From Oscillospiraceae bacterium (lineage in GTDB: Bacteria > Bacillota > Clostridia > Oscillospirales > Oscillospiraceae): a stretch of DNA of 64,000 bases. The notes under the pieces were generated by a model that saw only the letters and a list, made by a program, of their open reading frames with translations, did no database searches and was not told where the DNA came from. Both the position numbers and the translations under genes were made by a program. The DNA is taken from the NCBI GenBank assembly GCA_910575695.1, contig CAJTGJ010000014.1:1-64000 (forward strand), written 5' to 3'. Below, piece by piece: positions 43,389 to 51,268 of the stretch (position 1 is its first letter; each line of letters opens with the position of its first letter).

Positions 43389-43826
43389 ATGACGAGATAC
43401 GAGCGCCACCCCGCGCCGGAAAAGCTGCTTTTACAGATCACTACGGAGGCCGTCAACCTGCTGGCCCTGGGTACCCAGGATAAGCCCGCAGACGTATCCC
43501 TGTTGGAGACAGGCGCGGCCCTGACGGTCAAAGCCTGGGGGCTGCCCCAGGAGCTGCTGGAGAGCAGCACCGCCCTGATCCAGCACCAGAAGGAGCTGTT
43601 GGCAACCGCCAGCGGCAAGGCCGCCCTGCCGGACGATCAGCTCCTGGAGTGCTACGATGGCCCCATGACCGCCGAACTGATCTGGGGCCTGTTCGAGACC
43701 GCCGTCCGGCTGGACGATGCCCAGGAACGGGCCGCCATCCACCAGATGGCGCTCCTGCTGGCGGACGCCCTGGACTTCGATGAGTGGCTGGATCGGAACG
43801 GGCCGGTGGAGTCCGCGGGCAAATGA
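43389..43826 (+). CDS. Hypothetical helical protein
   Basis: A 145-residue all-helical acidic protein (MTRYERHPAPEKLLLQITTE, LIWGLFETAVRLDDAQERAA, LADALDFDEWLDRN). ATG 43389 follows GAGGAGGACGAGCGAA. The 131-bp gap before it holds no ORF. I recognise no family. Confidence 0.55.
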   Translation: MTRYERHPAPEKLLLQITTEAVNLLALGTQDKPADVSLLETGAALTVKAWGLPQELLESSTALIQHQKELLATASGKAALPDDQLLECYDGPMTAELIWGLFETAVRLDDAQERAAIHQMALLLADALDFDEWLDRNGPVESAGK

Positions 43827-43892
43827 AAACACGATCTTGCGCAGCAGGGGGACTGTCCGATTGGACAGCTCCCCTGCTGCCGCAGATCATAG

Positions 43893-43908
43893 GGAGGTGT
43901 GTACCATA
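43893..43908 (+). promoter_or_regulatory. Shine-Dalgarno before a possible ATA start
   Basis: GGAGGTGT (43893-43900) matches seven of eight anti-SD bases. ATA lies 5 nt further (43906-43908) and is the only plausible initiator near this site in the open frame. Confidence 0.45.
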
Positions 43909-44412
43909 AGCAAGTACCAGGAATTTGACGCTCAGATATTTGATGTCACAAAAATCATGATCGGGTTCTCCCTGACGGACGCACAGAAAACCGAGCTGCT
44001 GAAGATTGCCGGTGAGATCGAGGCCGCCTGTCAGGACGGCAGCCTGAGCGCCGATGAACGCCAGAGGCTTCTGGAAACCATGGCGGACTGCGGCCTGGAA
44101 CTGCCCCAGACACCCATGGAACCGTGTGTGGACGAGGCGAAGCTGCAGGAACGTCTGACCCAATATATGGAACTGGATCTTTTTCAAATGGATATCGGCG
44201 CTTTGATCAATGACTATAAGTCCCAGGGACTTCCGATGCCAACCATGGAACAGCTCCAGGCGGAGGTCATTGCCGAAGCCCGGAAGTGTCTGGAGACAAT
44301 AATGATCTGCGAGGCTAAAGGCCATCTGTGGAAGGAAACAGCGGACCCGGAGAACGGGACCAGCACCCTGTCCTGCCGCCGCTGCGGGGCGGAAGAACAC
44401 CTGCGATGGTAG
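43906..44412 (+). CDS. Hypothetical protein with C-terminal zinc-ribbon-like end
   Basis: 168 residues if it starts at ATA (ISKYQEFDAQIFDVTKIMIG). The middle is helical; the C-terminus reads EAKGHLWKETADPENGTSTL then SCRRCGAEEHLRW. A single CxxC and a His could form half a zinc site. Upstream in-frame codons to 43717 have no SD and overlap the previous gene, so the ATA start fits the ribosome site best. ATG at the KIMIG position would lose about 17 residues. Confidence 0.5.
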   Translation: MSKYQEFDAQIFDVTKIMIGFSLTDAQKTELLKIAGEIEAACQDGSLSADERQRLLETMADCGLELPQTPMEPCVDEAKLQERLTQYMELDLFQMDIGALINDYKSQGLPMPTMEQLQAEVIAEARKCLETIMICEAKGHLWKETADPENGTSTLSCRRCGAEEHLRW

Positions 44413-44425
44413 AAAGGAGGACGTA

Positions 44426-45271
44426 ATGCCAAACAATATCACGAATCAGATCACATTCGGTTCGGACAGCACGGCACTGGCCGCTTTTCAGCGGATGCTC
44501 CATGATATGCGGATGGATGGCCAGCCCCTGGGCAGTATCGATTTTAACAAACTGCTTCCCATGCCCAAGGAGCTGGATATGGAGGCCGGCACAAGAACGG
44601 ATCGGGGGCTGAAGCTGGTACGGGAGTATCATCACACGCTGGCGGATCTGGAGCGGCAGAAACCGGGGCTGACCCCTGCGGAATATGCGCTGGCTCTTCA
44701 TAAGTGCGAGGAGCTGTACCAGAAGCAACGGTTGGCCGACCCGGTGACTTGGGCCTTGGGAGAACAGGCATACAGCAATGTCCAACGGTTCGGCAGCTCC
44801 ACATGGTATGAGTGGTGCAATCTCAATTGGGGGACAAAATGGAACGCCTATCAGCCCCGCCCACTGCGAGAGGATGACCATACCATGGTATTCTTCACTG
44901 CCTGGGATTCTGTTCCAAAAATCGTAACGCTTTTATCCAGGAAGTACCCGGAGCAGACCATCACCTACCGCTGGGCGGATGAAAACATCGGCTACAATGT
45001 GGGCGAGATGACGATGAAGGGCGGCGAGGTTATCGACATCAACGTGCCGGAGGGCGGCAGCCGGGAAGCCTATGAGATGGCGGCGGAGATCATGGACACC
45101 GATCCCTCTGACTATGACCTGTGCCTGACTGCGGATGGGAATAGCTATGAATACCGTGACCCGGACGAGCTTCCGGCTGTAGACAAGGACAGCCAGAAAC
45201 CTCTCCCGGCCCACATAGAGCAGGAAAAATCTCCCAAGAAAAAGCGTGGAACCAAAGGGCGGGACAGATGA
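44426..45271 (+). CDS. YubB/DUF1281-like ferredoxin-fold protein
   Basis: 281 residues. MPNNITNQITFGSDSTALAA, WYEWCNLNWGTKWNAYQPRP and MVFFTAWDSVPKIVTLLSRK, then QTITYRWADENIGYNVGEMT, match the pattern of YubB-type domains found on conjugative plasmids and phages. The role of the family is not established. It ends in a Lys/Arg-rich tail and overlaps the next gene by ATGA. Confidence 0.7.
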   Translation: MPNNITNQITFGSDSTALAAFQRMLHDMRMDGQPLGSIDFNKLLPMPKELDMEAGTRTDRGLKLVREYHHTLADLERQKPGLTPAEYALALHKCEELYQKQRLADPVTWALGEQAYSNVQRFGSSTWYEWCNLNWGTKWNAYQPRPLREDDHTMVFFTAWDSVPKIVTLLSRKYPEQTITYRWADENIGYNVGEMTMKGGEVIDINVPEGGSREAYEMAAEIMDTDPSDYDLCLTADGNSYEYRDPDELPAVDKDSQKPLPAHIEQEKSPKKKRGTKGRDR

Positions 45272-45462
45272 AAATCAGAAATCTGCATGGCTATGAAACC
45301 TGCGTCCACAGCCGGAAGCGGAAACAGGCTCCCTGGCGGGTGGACAGCGGCTGTGACAATCGGGCGTGTCTGTTCACCGGGCGGCACTATGAGCTGCCCA
45401 ACAGCACGGTCTGCATGACCTGTCCGCTTTACCGCAGGGATGAGGAGGCGCAGAAAGAATAA
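45268..45462 (+). CDS. Small cysteine-containing protein
   Basis: A 64-residue protein with five cysteines: ETCVHSRKRK, SGCDNRACLF and STVCMTCPLY. The spacing suggests a small zinc-binding fold. The start overlaps the YubB-like gene by 4 nt and its last base is shared with the next ATG (TAATG). Function is unknown. Confidence 0.6.
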   Translation: MKIRNLHGYETCVHSRKRKQAPWRVDSGCDNRACLFTGRHYELPNSTVCMTCPLYRRDEEAQKE

Positions 45463-45746
45463 TGGACCTTCACATGAGGGAATTCAGCGGGACAACCTTT
45501 GGAATGTCTGTGGAGGCATCCTCCCCGGCGTTCAGGCGGATGAAGAAAAACGCTTTCACAGGAAAAATCAAGCCCCGTGGAAGCTGGGTCGAACGGAGTG
45601 CCCGCTGTGTCCGGGCCGCCGATGTGGCCGCCGTCATGGGCGAAGCCGGGTGGCTGGTCAGAGAATTACAGTGCATGGAAACCATCCGCTGGGGCAATGA
45701 CGATACCGAATATTACATCATCTACGAGAAAGAAGGTGGAAAATGA
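45462..45746 (+). CDS. Hypothetical protein
   Basis: 94 residues (MDLHMREFSGTTFGMSVEAS, then AADVAAVMGEAGWLVRELQC and DTEYYIIYEKEGGK). A small alpha/beta protein without recognised motif, linked by 1-nt and 4-nt overlaps to its neighbours. Confidence 0.55.
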   Translation: MDLHMREFSGTTFGMSVEASSPAFRRMKKNAFTGKIKPRGSWVERSARCVRAADVAAVMGEAGWLVRELQCMETIRWGNDDTEYYIIYEKEGGK

Positions 45747-46528
45747 GCAATTTCTTTGAACGGGAGCTGGGCCGGGTGTTCGGGGACGGGCAGGTGATCC
45801 GTGACCCCACTTATTCGGGCCGGGCCTGTCTCGGAACGCTGGGCAAGGACCTGCGGGTGCGGGCGCAGTTTATCACCACCGGCTATGCGGATCACTACGA
45901 TGCCCTGAAGATCACCGTCCTGAACCGCACGGACGGGCCAGTGGACACCCTGGTGCTGAAGCTGAAGGATCTGCTGGGCATGAAGCCCGTCCCCGGCAAC
46001 CCTTACTTCCCCAATGGCGTGGCCCCCCACATTTGGCTGGATCAGGGCAAGCCGGAATGGTACGCATTCCAGCCCACCGCCGCCGACTATGACACGATCC
46101 GGCAGGCCGCCAAGCAGTACCTGGATGTGTTCCGGGACCGGCAGCAGGAGCACGCCCAGGACGGCCCCAAGCTGGTGTACATCTGCGCCCCGCTTCGGGG
46201 TGACGTGGAAAAGAACATCGAGTTCGCCCGCCAGAAAGCCCAGGAGGTGTTCCAGGCGGGCGACATCCCTGTCTGCCCCCATCTCATGTTCCCGCCTGTC
46301 GCTGACCCGGAAAATCCCCAGCAGGATCAGGCGGCACGGGAGATGGGCCTGCGGCTGGTGGAGTCCTGTCAGGAAGTTCACGTCTACGGCCCGGAGTGGA
46401 CGGAGGGAATGTGGGCGGAGATCCGCCACGCCATGGATCTGGGCATTGAGGTCAAGACTGACCAGCAGACCATTGGGCACAGCCCGCCCCGCAGGCAGGT
46501 ACCCCGGAAAGGCAAAGGTGCGCGATGA
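45743..46528 (+). CDS. Protein with C-terminal DUF4406/deoxyribosyltransferase-like domain
   Basis: 261 residues. The first 130 are an unrecognised domain (FERELGRVFGDGQVIRDPTY, GVAPHIWLDQGKPEWYAFQP). From about 138 a Rossmann-like domain related to nucleoside 2-deoxyribosyltransferases follows: KLVYICAPLRGDVEKNIEFA, PVCPHLMFP, MGLRLVESCQEVHVYGPEWT and EGMWAEIRHAMDLGIEV. Such domains cleave or bind nucleoside-type ligands. The substrate is unknown. Confidence 0.7.
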   Translation: MSNFFERELGRVFGDGQVIRDPTYSGRACLGTLGKDLRVRAQFITTGYADHYDALKITVLNRTDGPVDTLVLKLKDLLGMKPVPGNPYFPNGVAPHIWLDQGKPEWYAFQPTAADYDTIRQAAKQYLDVFRDRQQEHAQDGPKLVYICAPLRGDVEKNIEFARQKAQEVFQAGDIPVCPHLMFPPVADPENPQQDQAAREMGLRLVESCQEVHVYGPEWTEGMWAEIRHAMDLGIEVKTDQQTIGHSPPRRQVPRKGKGAR

Positions 46529-47499
46529 GCAGTGAACAGAAGGACACCCTGAAGAAGCGGCTGGATGAAAACTACACAGATTTTATAGAATCTCTTCAAG
46601 AAAAAACAGTTTCTGAGCTGATTGCCATGGCCCCAGAGATCACCGCCGTCCAGCAACTCCACACGGAGCTGCTGGACGCCTGCGATGACGAGGATATGGA
46701 ATTTCTGCTCCGATTTGACGATCCGCTGGAGGTTGTGCGCGGCTATTGGGAGTCCGAGATCACCGGCTACGACCACAGCGGGGAGATGGGCCATATGCTG
46801 TGGGAAATCCGTGACAGAGAACTGTACGAAAAAGAGCAGCTTGCCCAGGCCCCGGAGGACGTGGGCGGCGCTGTTCAGGCTGAGAATCTGACGGAAAGTA
46901 AAAATCCCATGAGCGATGTGAAACAGATCAACGCAGAGGACCTGCGGCACATGGAGGGTGAGGAGGGCCTCGTCCTCCAGGGCTGCGGCGGCGACCCCCA
47001 GGAGTGGGTGGACGGCATCAACCGGGAACTCACCGAGGCCGGCATTCTGCTGGGCGGCAGCAAATTAGAGAATGTCGTATCCTTCCGGCACGATGGGGTG
47101 ACCTGCCTGCTGTTTCCCTTCGGAGATGCGGAACTGAATATTGGGAAGTTCGCCATGTGGCGCATCCAGACCCATGACCGATACGGTGGCACATGGCTGT
47201 CCGACTATGTCCCCAACCGGCTGGGCGGCTTTCTGCACCAGCCGTCCAGACAAAAGCCCACCATGAGCCTGATCGGAATGGACGGCAACATCTTTGCGGT
47301 CATGGGCAAAGCCTCTTCGCTGCTGAAAGAGGCGGGCATGGGGGATCTGGTCAGCCGCATGGTCCAGCGCGTCACCACCTGCGGGGACTACAGCAAAGCC
47401 CTCAATATCATCAGCGAGTATGTGGAGACAGAGCTGTCTCCGCCCCCCAACCCTCAAAAATCTACCAAAAAGAAAGCGAGGAACACATATGAGCGATAA
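46525..47499 (+). CDS. Hypothetical protein with DUF3848-like N-terminus
   Basis: 324 residues. The N-terminal 80 (DENYTDFIESLQEKTVSELI, LLDACDDEDMEFLLRFDDPL, EVVRGYWESEIT) look like DUF3848, and the C-terminal region (GVTCLLFPFGDAELNIGKFA, MSLIGMDGNIFAVMGKASSL) is unassigned. The end overlaps the methyltransferase start by 11 nt. Function is unknown. Confidence 0.6.
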   Translation: MSSEQKDTLKKRLDENYTDFIESLQEKTVSELIAMAPEITAVQQLHTELLDACDDEDMEFLLRFDDPLEVVRGYWESEITGYDHSGEMGHMLWEIRDRELYEKEQLAQAPEDVGGAVQAENLTESKNPMSDVKQINAEDLRHMEGEEGLVLQGCGGDPQEWVDGINRELTEAGILLGGSKLENVVSFRHDGVTCLLFPFGDAELNIGKFAMWRIQTHDRYGGTWLSDYVPNRLGGFLHQPSRQKPTMSLIGMDGNIFAVMGKASSLLKEAGMGDLVSRMVQRVTTCGDYSKALNIISEYVETELSPPPNPQKSTKKKARNTYER

Positions 47500-48217
47500 T
47501 CCCAAGTGGGAGATCATCCAGGGCGATGCCCTGAAGCTGCTGGGAGGTTTCTCCCCTGGAACCTTTGACTCCGTCATCACCGACCCGCCCTACGCCTCCG
47601 GGGGCCGCACCCAGGCGGAGAAGAACAAGTCCACCGCCAAGAAGTATTCCAGCATGGGGGACCACGCGCCCCCGCCCTTCGAGGGGGACGCCAAGGATCA
47701 GCGTTCCTGGACCCGCTGGGCGGCGGAGTGGCTGGCAGACGCCCGGAAGCTGTGCAAGCCCGGAGCGCCGGTGTGTATGTTCATTGACTGGCGACAGCTC
47801 CCCGCCGCTTCCGATGCCCTCCAGTGGGCAGGCTGGATCTGGCGCGGCACCGCTGTCTGGGACAAGGGCAACTCCCGCCCCCAGAAGGGCCGCTTCCGCC
47901 AGCAGACCGAGTACATCGTCTGGGGGTCCAACGGCGATATGCCCATCAACCGCTCCGTCCCCTGCCTGCCGGGGGTGTTCAAGTACGGCAATCCCCAGAA
48001 CCGCATCCACCTGACGGAAAAGCCCCTCCAGCTCATGCGGGACATCGTGAAGATCACCGAGCCGGGTGGCCGCATCCTGGACCCCTTCGCCGGGTCCGGC
48101 ACCACCGTCCTGGCCGCTGTGCTGGAGGGCTACACCGCCACCGGCATCGAGGTCACGGACGAGTACGCCCGCCTCGCCAGGGAGCGGATCGCCCAGGAGC
48201 TGGCCCAGGCGGCGTGA
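47489..48217 (+). CDS. DNA N4/N6 methyltransferase (orphan)
   Basis: A 242-residue beta-type amino-methyltransferase. Motif IV DPPYASGG (about 32-39) precedes motif I ILDPFAGSGTTVLAA (about 199-213), and KPLQLMRDIVKI lies just before motif I. It is short and has no separate recognition domain or partner nuclease. In a conjugative element such enzymes most likely mask restriction sites. The PAPS-reductase-like and metK genes lie upstream in the same operon. Confidence 0.85.
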   Translation: MSDNPKWEIIQGDALKLLGGFSPGTFDSVITDPPYASGGRTQAEKNKSTAKKYSSMGDHAPPPFEGDAKDQRSWTRWAAEWLADARKLCKPGAPVCMFIDWRQLPAASDALQWAGWIWRGTAVWDKGNSRPQKGRFRQQTEYIVWGSNGDMPINRSVPCLPGVFKYGNPQNRIHLTEKPLQLMRDIVKITEPGGRILDPFAGSGTTVLAAVLEGYTATGIEVTDEYARLARERIAQELAQAA

Positions 48218-48302
48218 CCGATAACTGTCTGCCGATTCATCTGGATATTGTCAAAAAGGTGCGGTATGATGTGGGCTACCAAACAACAGGAGGTGTCGCA
48301 AA

Positions 48303-48605
48303 ATGAAAGTGAAATTTTCCTTTGACAAAGCCGCCGTAGAGCGGCGAGGCCACACGCTGGAGGATGTTCACCGGACGGTAAAAAGCCTGTTCGCCGCCCA
48401 CAGCCTGCCCTGTGTCTCCGAGGGTGACCCCCTGTCCTTCCAGGACAAGGGCCACGGCGATGACTTCGCGTGTATGTGGGATATTATCCTGTCCCTACTG
48501 CGATCGGACTGGTTCATGGACTGCGCCACCGCCTGCGTCTGGCAGGACGAGGACGGCGAGGAGGACGTACTCGCCCAGGCCGGAAAGGCACGGGGGGCTG
48601 TGTAA
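48303..48605 (+). CDS. Hypothetical protein upstream of the VapD-like gene
   Basis: A 100-residue alpha/beta protein: MKVKFSFDKAAVERRGHTLE, DDFACMWDIILSLLRSDWFM. ATG follows CAGGAGGTGTCGCAAA. It lies one base before the VapD-like gene, so it could be an antitoxin partner, but I see no similarity to known ones. Confidence 0.55.
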   Translation: MKVKFSFDKAAVERRGHTLEDVHRTVKSLFAAHSLPCVSEGDPLSFQDKGHGDDFACMWDIILSLLRSDWFMDCATACVWQDEDGEEDVLAQAGKARGAV

Positions 48606-48606
48606 C

Positions 48607-49005
48607 ATGGGGATGAGCCGGAAAGAAATCACCTTCGATCTGAGCCAGGAGGCGCTAAGACAGCACTATCCCCGCAAGGAGACGGCCCAGGACCCGCAGT
48701 TTTTCAAGCGGGCCTACAAGGATATCCAGCGGTTCATGGAGACCAACGGCTTTGAGCGGCGACAGTATTCCGTGTATGTCTCCACGGAGAAGCTGACTGC
48801 ACTGGACGTTGCCCTCCTGACCCAGAAGATGGCGGAACAGCTTCCCTGGCTGCGGCACTGCGTCAGGGAAATCACGGCAACAAACATCGGGGCGCGGCAC
48901 AGCCTCCTGGGCCTGCTGCGCGACCATACGCCGCCCGCTGAACTCCTGCCGCCGCCTGTTCGGCGGGGACGGCAGAAAAACAGAAGAGCAATGCAGGAAC
49001 GATAG
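48607..49005 (+). CDS. VapD-like protein (Cas2-fold endoribonuclease family)
   Basis: A 132-residue protein with the VapD layout: KEITFDLSQEALRQHYPRKE (strand with Asp), FKRAYKDIQRFMETNGFERR, QYSVYVSTEKLTALDVALL, and WLRHCVREITATNIG as the last strand. VapD proteins are Cas2-like ribonucleases, often part of toxin-antitoxin pairs. The assignment is by pattern. The upstream 100-residue protein might neutralise it. The C-terminus is a basic Pro-rich tail. Confidence 0.6.
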   Translation: MGMSRKEITFDLSQEALRQHYPRKETAQDPQFFKRAYKDIQRFMETNGFERRQYSVYVSTEKLTALDVALLTQKMAEQLPWLRHCVREITATNIGARHSLLGLLRDHTPPAELLPPPVRRGRQKNRRAMQER

Positions 49006-49089
49006 ACGGCAGGGTGAATACAATTCACCTTGCTTCTCTTTTTTACAGAAATCTGGGTGAATCTATTACACCCAACAGGAGGTGGGAAG

Positions 49090-49485
49090 TTGCCAAAATC
49101 TACGATCTGCGGCTGTTTCTTCTTCAAAGCCAGCCACGCCCAGGAGCTGGTGGAGGTTAAGACCGCCCAGCTCATCCCGGTGGAGGTGGTCAAGATCCTC
49201 CAGTTGACCGGCCAGCAGTTTCAGAATTTTTCCGCCAATTTGCTGCGGGATATGCCCTTCCTCATCCCCAATAAGCACCTTACTGGCTACGACAAAGGAG
49301 TGACCCGCTGCCTGCTGGTGACCACCAGGGGCCGCAGGGACGGTATCCTGGTGGACTGCCAAGGCTACAACTACGCCCGGTATTCGTGCTATGTCCCCGA
49401 AAAGCGGAGCCTGGATCTGCGTGATGTGCCGGTAGACCACTACGATCTGAAGCTCCGGCAGCCCCGGCGCCAGCGGGAGCGGTGA
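49090..49485 (+). CDS. DUF6329-like element protein
   Basis: A 131-residue protein from TTG 49090, 5 nt after CAGGAGGTG. It reads CGCFFFKASHAQELVEVKTA, then QLTGQQFQNFSANLLRDMPF and LLVTTRGRRDGILVDCQGYN. I recall very similar proteins in many Clostridial elements, always without known function (DUF6329). It is the last gene before the oriT candidate. Confidence 0.65.
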   Translation: MPKSTICGCFFFKASHAQELVEVKTAQLIPVEVVKILQLTGQQFQNFSANLLRDMPFLIPNKHLTGYDKGVTRCLLVTTRGRRDGILVDCQGYNYARYSCYVPEKRSLDLRDVPVDHYDLKLRQPRRQRER

Positions 49486-49550
49486 TGATTTTCTCTTCGA
49501 GAGAGCGGGCGCCGCCCGCCCGTTCCAATCAACCTACCGCTTGGAGCGAA

Positions 49551-49656
49551 GCCCCGCCAGCGGCGGGGCCGAGGCCCTCACCGCCCGCTGGGCGGTGAGG
49601 GCGCAAGCATAGCGCAAATGTACATTTTGCGCGCTTGCAGGGGGAACATCCCCCTG
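49551..49656. other. Candidate oriT of the large conjugative element (four hairpins)
   Basis: Four inverted repeats lie end to end: GCCCCGCC/GGCGGGGC (49551-49569); a perfect 13-bp stem GCCCTCACCGCCC with GGGCGGTGAGGGC (49574-49602); GCAAGC/GCTTGC enclosing the near-palindrome GCGCAAATGTACATTTTGCG (49603-49638); and CAGGGGG/CCCCCTG (49638-49656). The 224-bp gap has no gene and lies upstream of the PP-loop, mobC and relaxase genes, the usual place for oriT in MOBP systems. The nick site is not assigned. Confidence 0.6.
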
Positions 49657-49709
49657 TCCCCTATGCCGCCTGCGGGCGGAAGATCGGCGGCGGAGCCGCA
49701 GAAGGGAGC

Positions 49710-50495
49710 GTGAAACGCAGAGTGGCATTTTACGCCAGCGTGAGCTTCGGCAAGGACTCGTTAGCCATGTTACTGCTGTTACTGGAAAAGAAAATGCCAT
49801 TGGACGAAGTGATCTTTTACAATTCGGAAATGGAATTTGACTGCATTTATCATATCCGGGACCGGATTAAGCCGGTCTTGGAGCAGAGGGGCATCCGGTT
49901 CACTGAGGTGAAGCCGGGTGTCCCGTTTTTATACAATATGCTGGACAGGCCAGTTGACTCCAAAAAGAACGGCTTCCATCTGGGCTACGGCTGGTGCGGC
50001 GGCCCCTGCCGCTGGGGAACCAAGCTCAAGACCCGCACCCTGGACGGTGTAGCCCTGGACGTAGACGTCCACTATGTGGGCATCGCCGCGGACGAGCCGG
50101 AGCGGTTGGAACGGCTGGAGTCCCCCAAGTGTTCGCCCCTGGCCGATGCGGGGATGACGGAGGCGGACTGTCTGGCATTCTGCTATGAGCGGGGATTTTT
50201 CTGGGAAGAAAATGGTGTCCGGCTGTATGACATCCTGGACAGGGTGTCCTGCTGGTGCTGTAAAAATAAGAACCGGAAGGAACTGAAAAATATTTATCAG
50301 TTTTTGCCTCAATATTGGGAGAGGCTGAAGGGGCTGCAGGCCCAGATCCCCATGCCTATGAAGCCCTACAGCCGGAAGGGCGTCCCTTATGGCAATGTGT
50401 TTGATTTGGAAAAAGTGTTTGAACAGGAGATTCAGGTGGAGAACAGCGGCAGCTCTCCCAAGGGAAAAAGGAGGCGGCATGAGCAGAGCAGATAA
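49710..50495 (+). CDS. Second PP-loop ATPase of the PAPS-reductase-like family
   Basis: 261 residues from GTG 49710. PP-loop ASVSFGKDSLAMLLLLLEKK, then GYGWCGGPCRWGTKLKTRTL, YVGIAADEPERLERLE and VSCWCCKNKNRKELKNIYQF; the cysteine pairs could hold a metal or Fe-S cluster. It differs clearly from the copy at 42508-43257 and is not a recent duplicate. It lies between the oriT candidate and mobC, and its last 17 bases overlap mobC, so it is transcribed with transfer genes. No dndABDE genes are present. Confidence 0.8.
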   Translation: MKRRVAFYASVSFGKDSLAMLLLLLEKKMPLDEVIFYNSEMEFDCIYHIRDRIKPVLEQRGIRFTEVKPGVPFLYNMLDRPVDSKKNGFHLGYGWCGGPCRWGTKLKTRTLDGVALDVDVHYVGIAADEPERLERLESPKCSPLADAGMTEADCLAFCYERGFFWEENGVRLYDILDRVSCWCCKNKNRKELKNIYQFLPQYWERLKGLQAQIPMPMKPYSRKGVPYGNVFDLEKVFEQEIQVENSGSSPKGKRRRHEQSR

Positions 50496-50802
50496 GCACG
50501 GCAGGCATCATGTCCACATCGAACTGACGCCGGCGCAGTACCAGCGGCTGGTGGCCCAAGCCAGGCAGTGCGGCCTCTCACGGAGGGCCTACCTCGTCCG
50601 GCTGATCGAAGGGACGCCCGTCCGCGCCCGGCCCTCCCAGGAGATCAAGGAACTGCGCACGGAGATCCACCACATCGGCAATAACATCAACCAGATCGCC
50701 CGCAGTGTCAACGCCGGGATCGCCAGTGCCGAGGACGCCAAGCGGGGCCTGTTCCTGCTGGATCTGGTCTACGAGCTGATGTACCAGATCGCTAAAAAAT
50801 AG
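50479..50802 (+). CDS. MobC relaxosome protein of the conjugative element
   Basis: A 107-residue protein: a ribbon-helix-helix N-terminus (HHVHIELTPAQYQRLVAQAR, CGLSRRAYLVRLIEG) and the MobC signature EIHHIGNNINQIARSVNAGI. It binds oriT and assists nicking. ATG 50479 has AAAGGAGGCGGC. It is unlike the MobC of the MobP module at 15196. Confidence 0.85.
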   Translation: MSRADKHGRHHVHIELTPAQYQRLVAQARQCGLSRRAYLVRLIEGTPVRARPSQEIKELRTEIHHIGNNINQIARSVNAGIASAEDAKRGLFLLDLVYELMYQIAKK

Positions 50803-50804
50803 CG

Positions 50805-51218
50805 TTACAGCACCATCAACAGCGTTCCGGCCCCAATCAGGATACAGCCCAAAATGGACTTGGGCGTGAACTGCTCATGCAGAATGACAGCCGCCAGGAT
50901 CATGGTAATCACAACACTCAGCTTGTCGATGGGTATCACCTTGGATGCCTCACCAATTTGCAGGGCCTTATAGTAACACAGCCAGGAGGCTCCCGTGGCA
51001 ATACCGGACAGGATCAGGAACAGCCAACTCCGCCTGCTGATCTCTGCAATGCCGCCCTGCGTGTTCGTGATGAACACCATCCCCCAGGACATCAGCAGCA
51101 CAACGAAGGTGCGGATGGCTGTCGCAAGGTTGGAGTTTACCCCCTCAATGCCGATCTTGGCTAAAATCGAGGTCAGCGCCGCAAATATGGACGAGCCTAA
51201 CGCAAATAAAAACCACAT
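50805..51218 (-). CDS. EamA/DMT-type small transporter
   Basis: A 137-residue integral membrane protein with four to five helices (MWFLFALGSSIFAALTSILA, NLATAIRTFVVLLMSWGMVF, WLFLILSGIATGASWLCYYK, VVITMILAAVILHEQFTPKS, ILGCILIGAGTLLMVL). The EamA signature KALQIGEASKVIPIDKLSVV is clear. This is one EamA repeat, so it should dimerise. The substrate is unknown. It lies backwards between mobC and the relaxase gene, two bases past the mobC stop, with its own -10 element. Confidence 0.85.
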   Translation of the reverse strand: MWFLFALGSSIFAALTSILAKIGIEGVNSNLATAIRTFVVLLMSWGMVFITNTQGGIAEISRRSWLFLILSGIATGASWLCYYKALQIGEASKVIPIDKLSVVITMILAAVILHEQFTPKSILGCILIGAGTLLMVL

Positions 51219-51245
51219 ATTTTTCTCCTAAAGTTTATTGGGATC

Positions 51246-51254
51246 ATTATACCA
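51246..51254 (-). promoter_or_regulatory. Extended -10 promoter of the EamA gene
   Basis: The minus strand reads TGGTATAAT, a TGn-extended -10, about 28 bp upstream of the EamA ATG. No good -35 is visible. It overlaps the leader of the relaxase gene on the other strand. Confidence 0.5.
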
Positions 51255-51268
51255 CAGGAGTCAGGAAC

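Noticed and set aside
42508-50495. A Dnd phosphorothioation system based on the DndC-like proteins
   Set aside because: No DndA, DndB, DndD or DndE homologue is visible. The PP-loop family is broad, so similarity alone is not enough.
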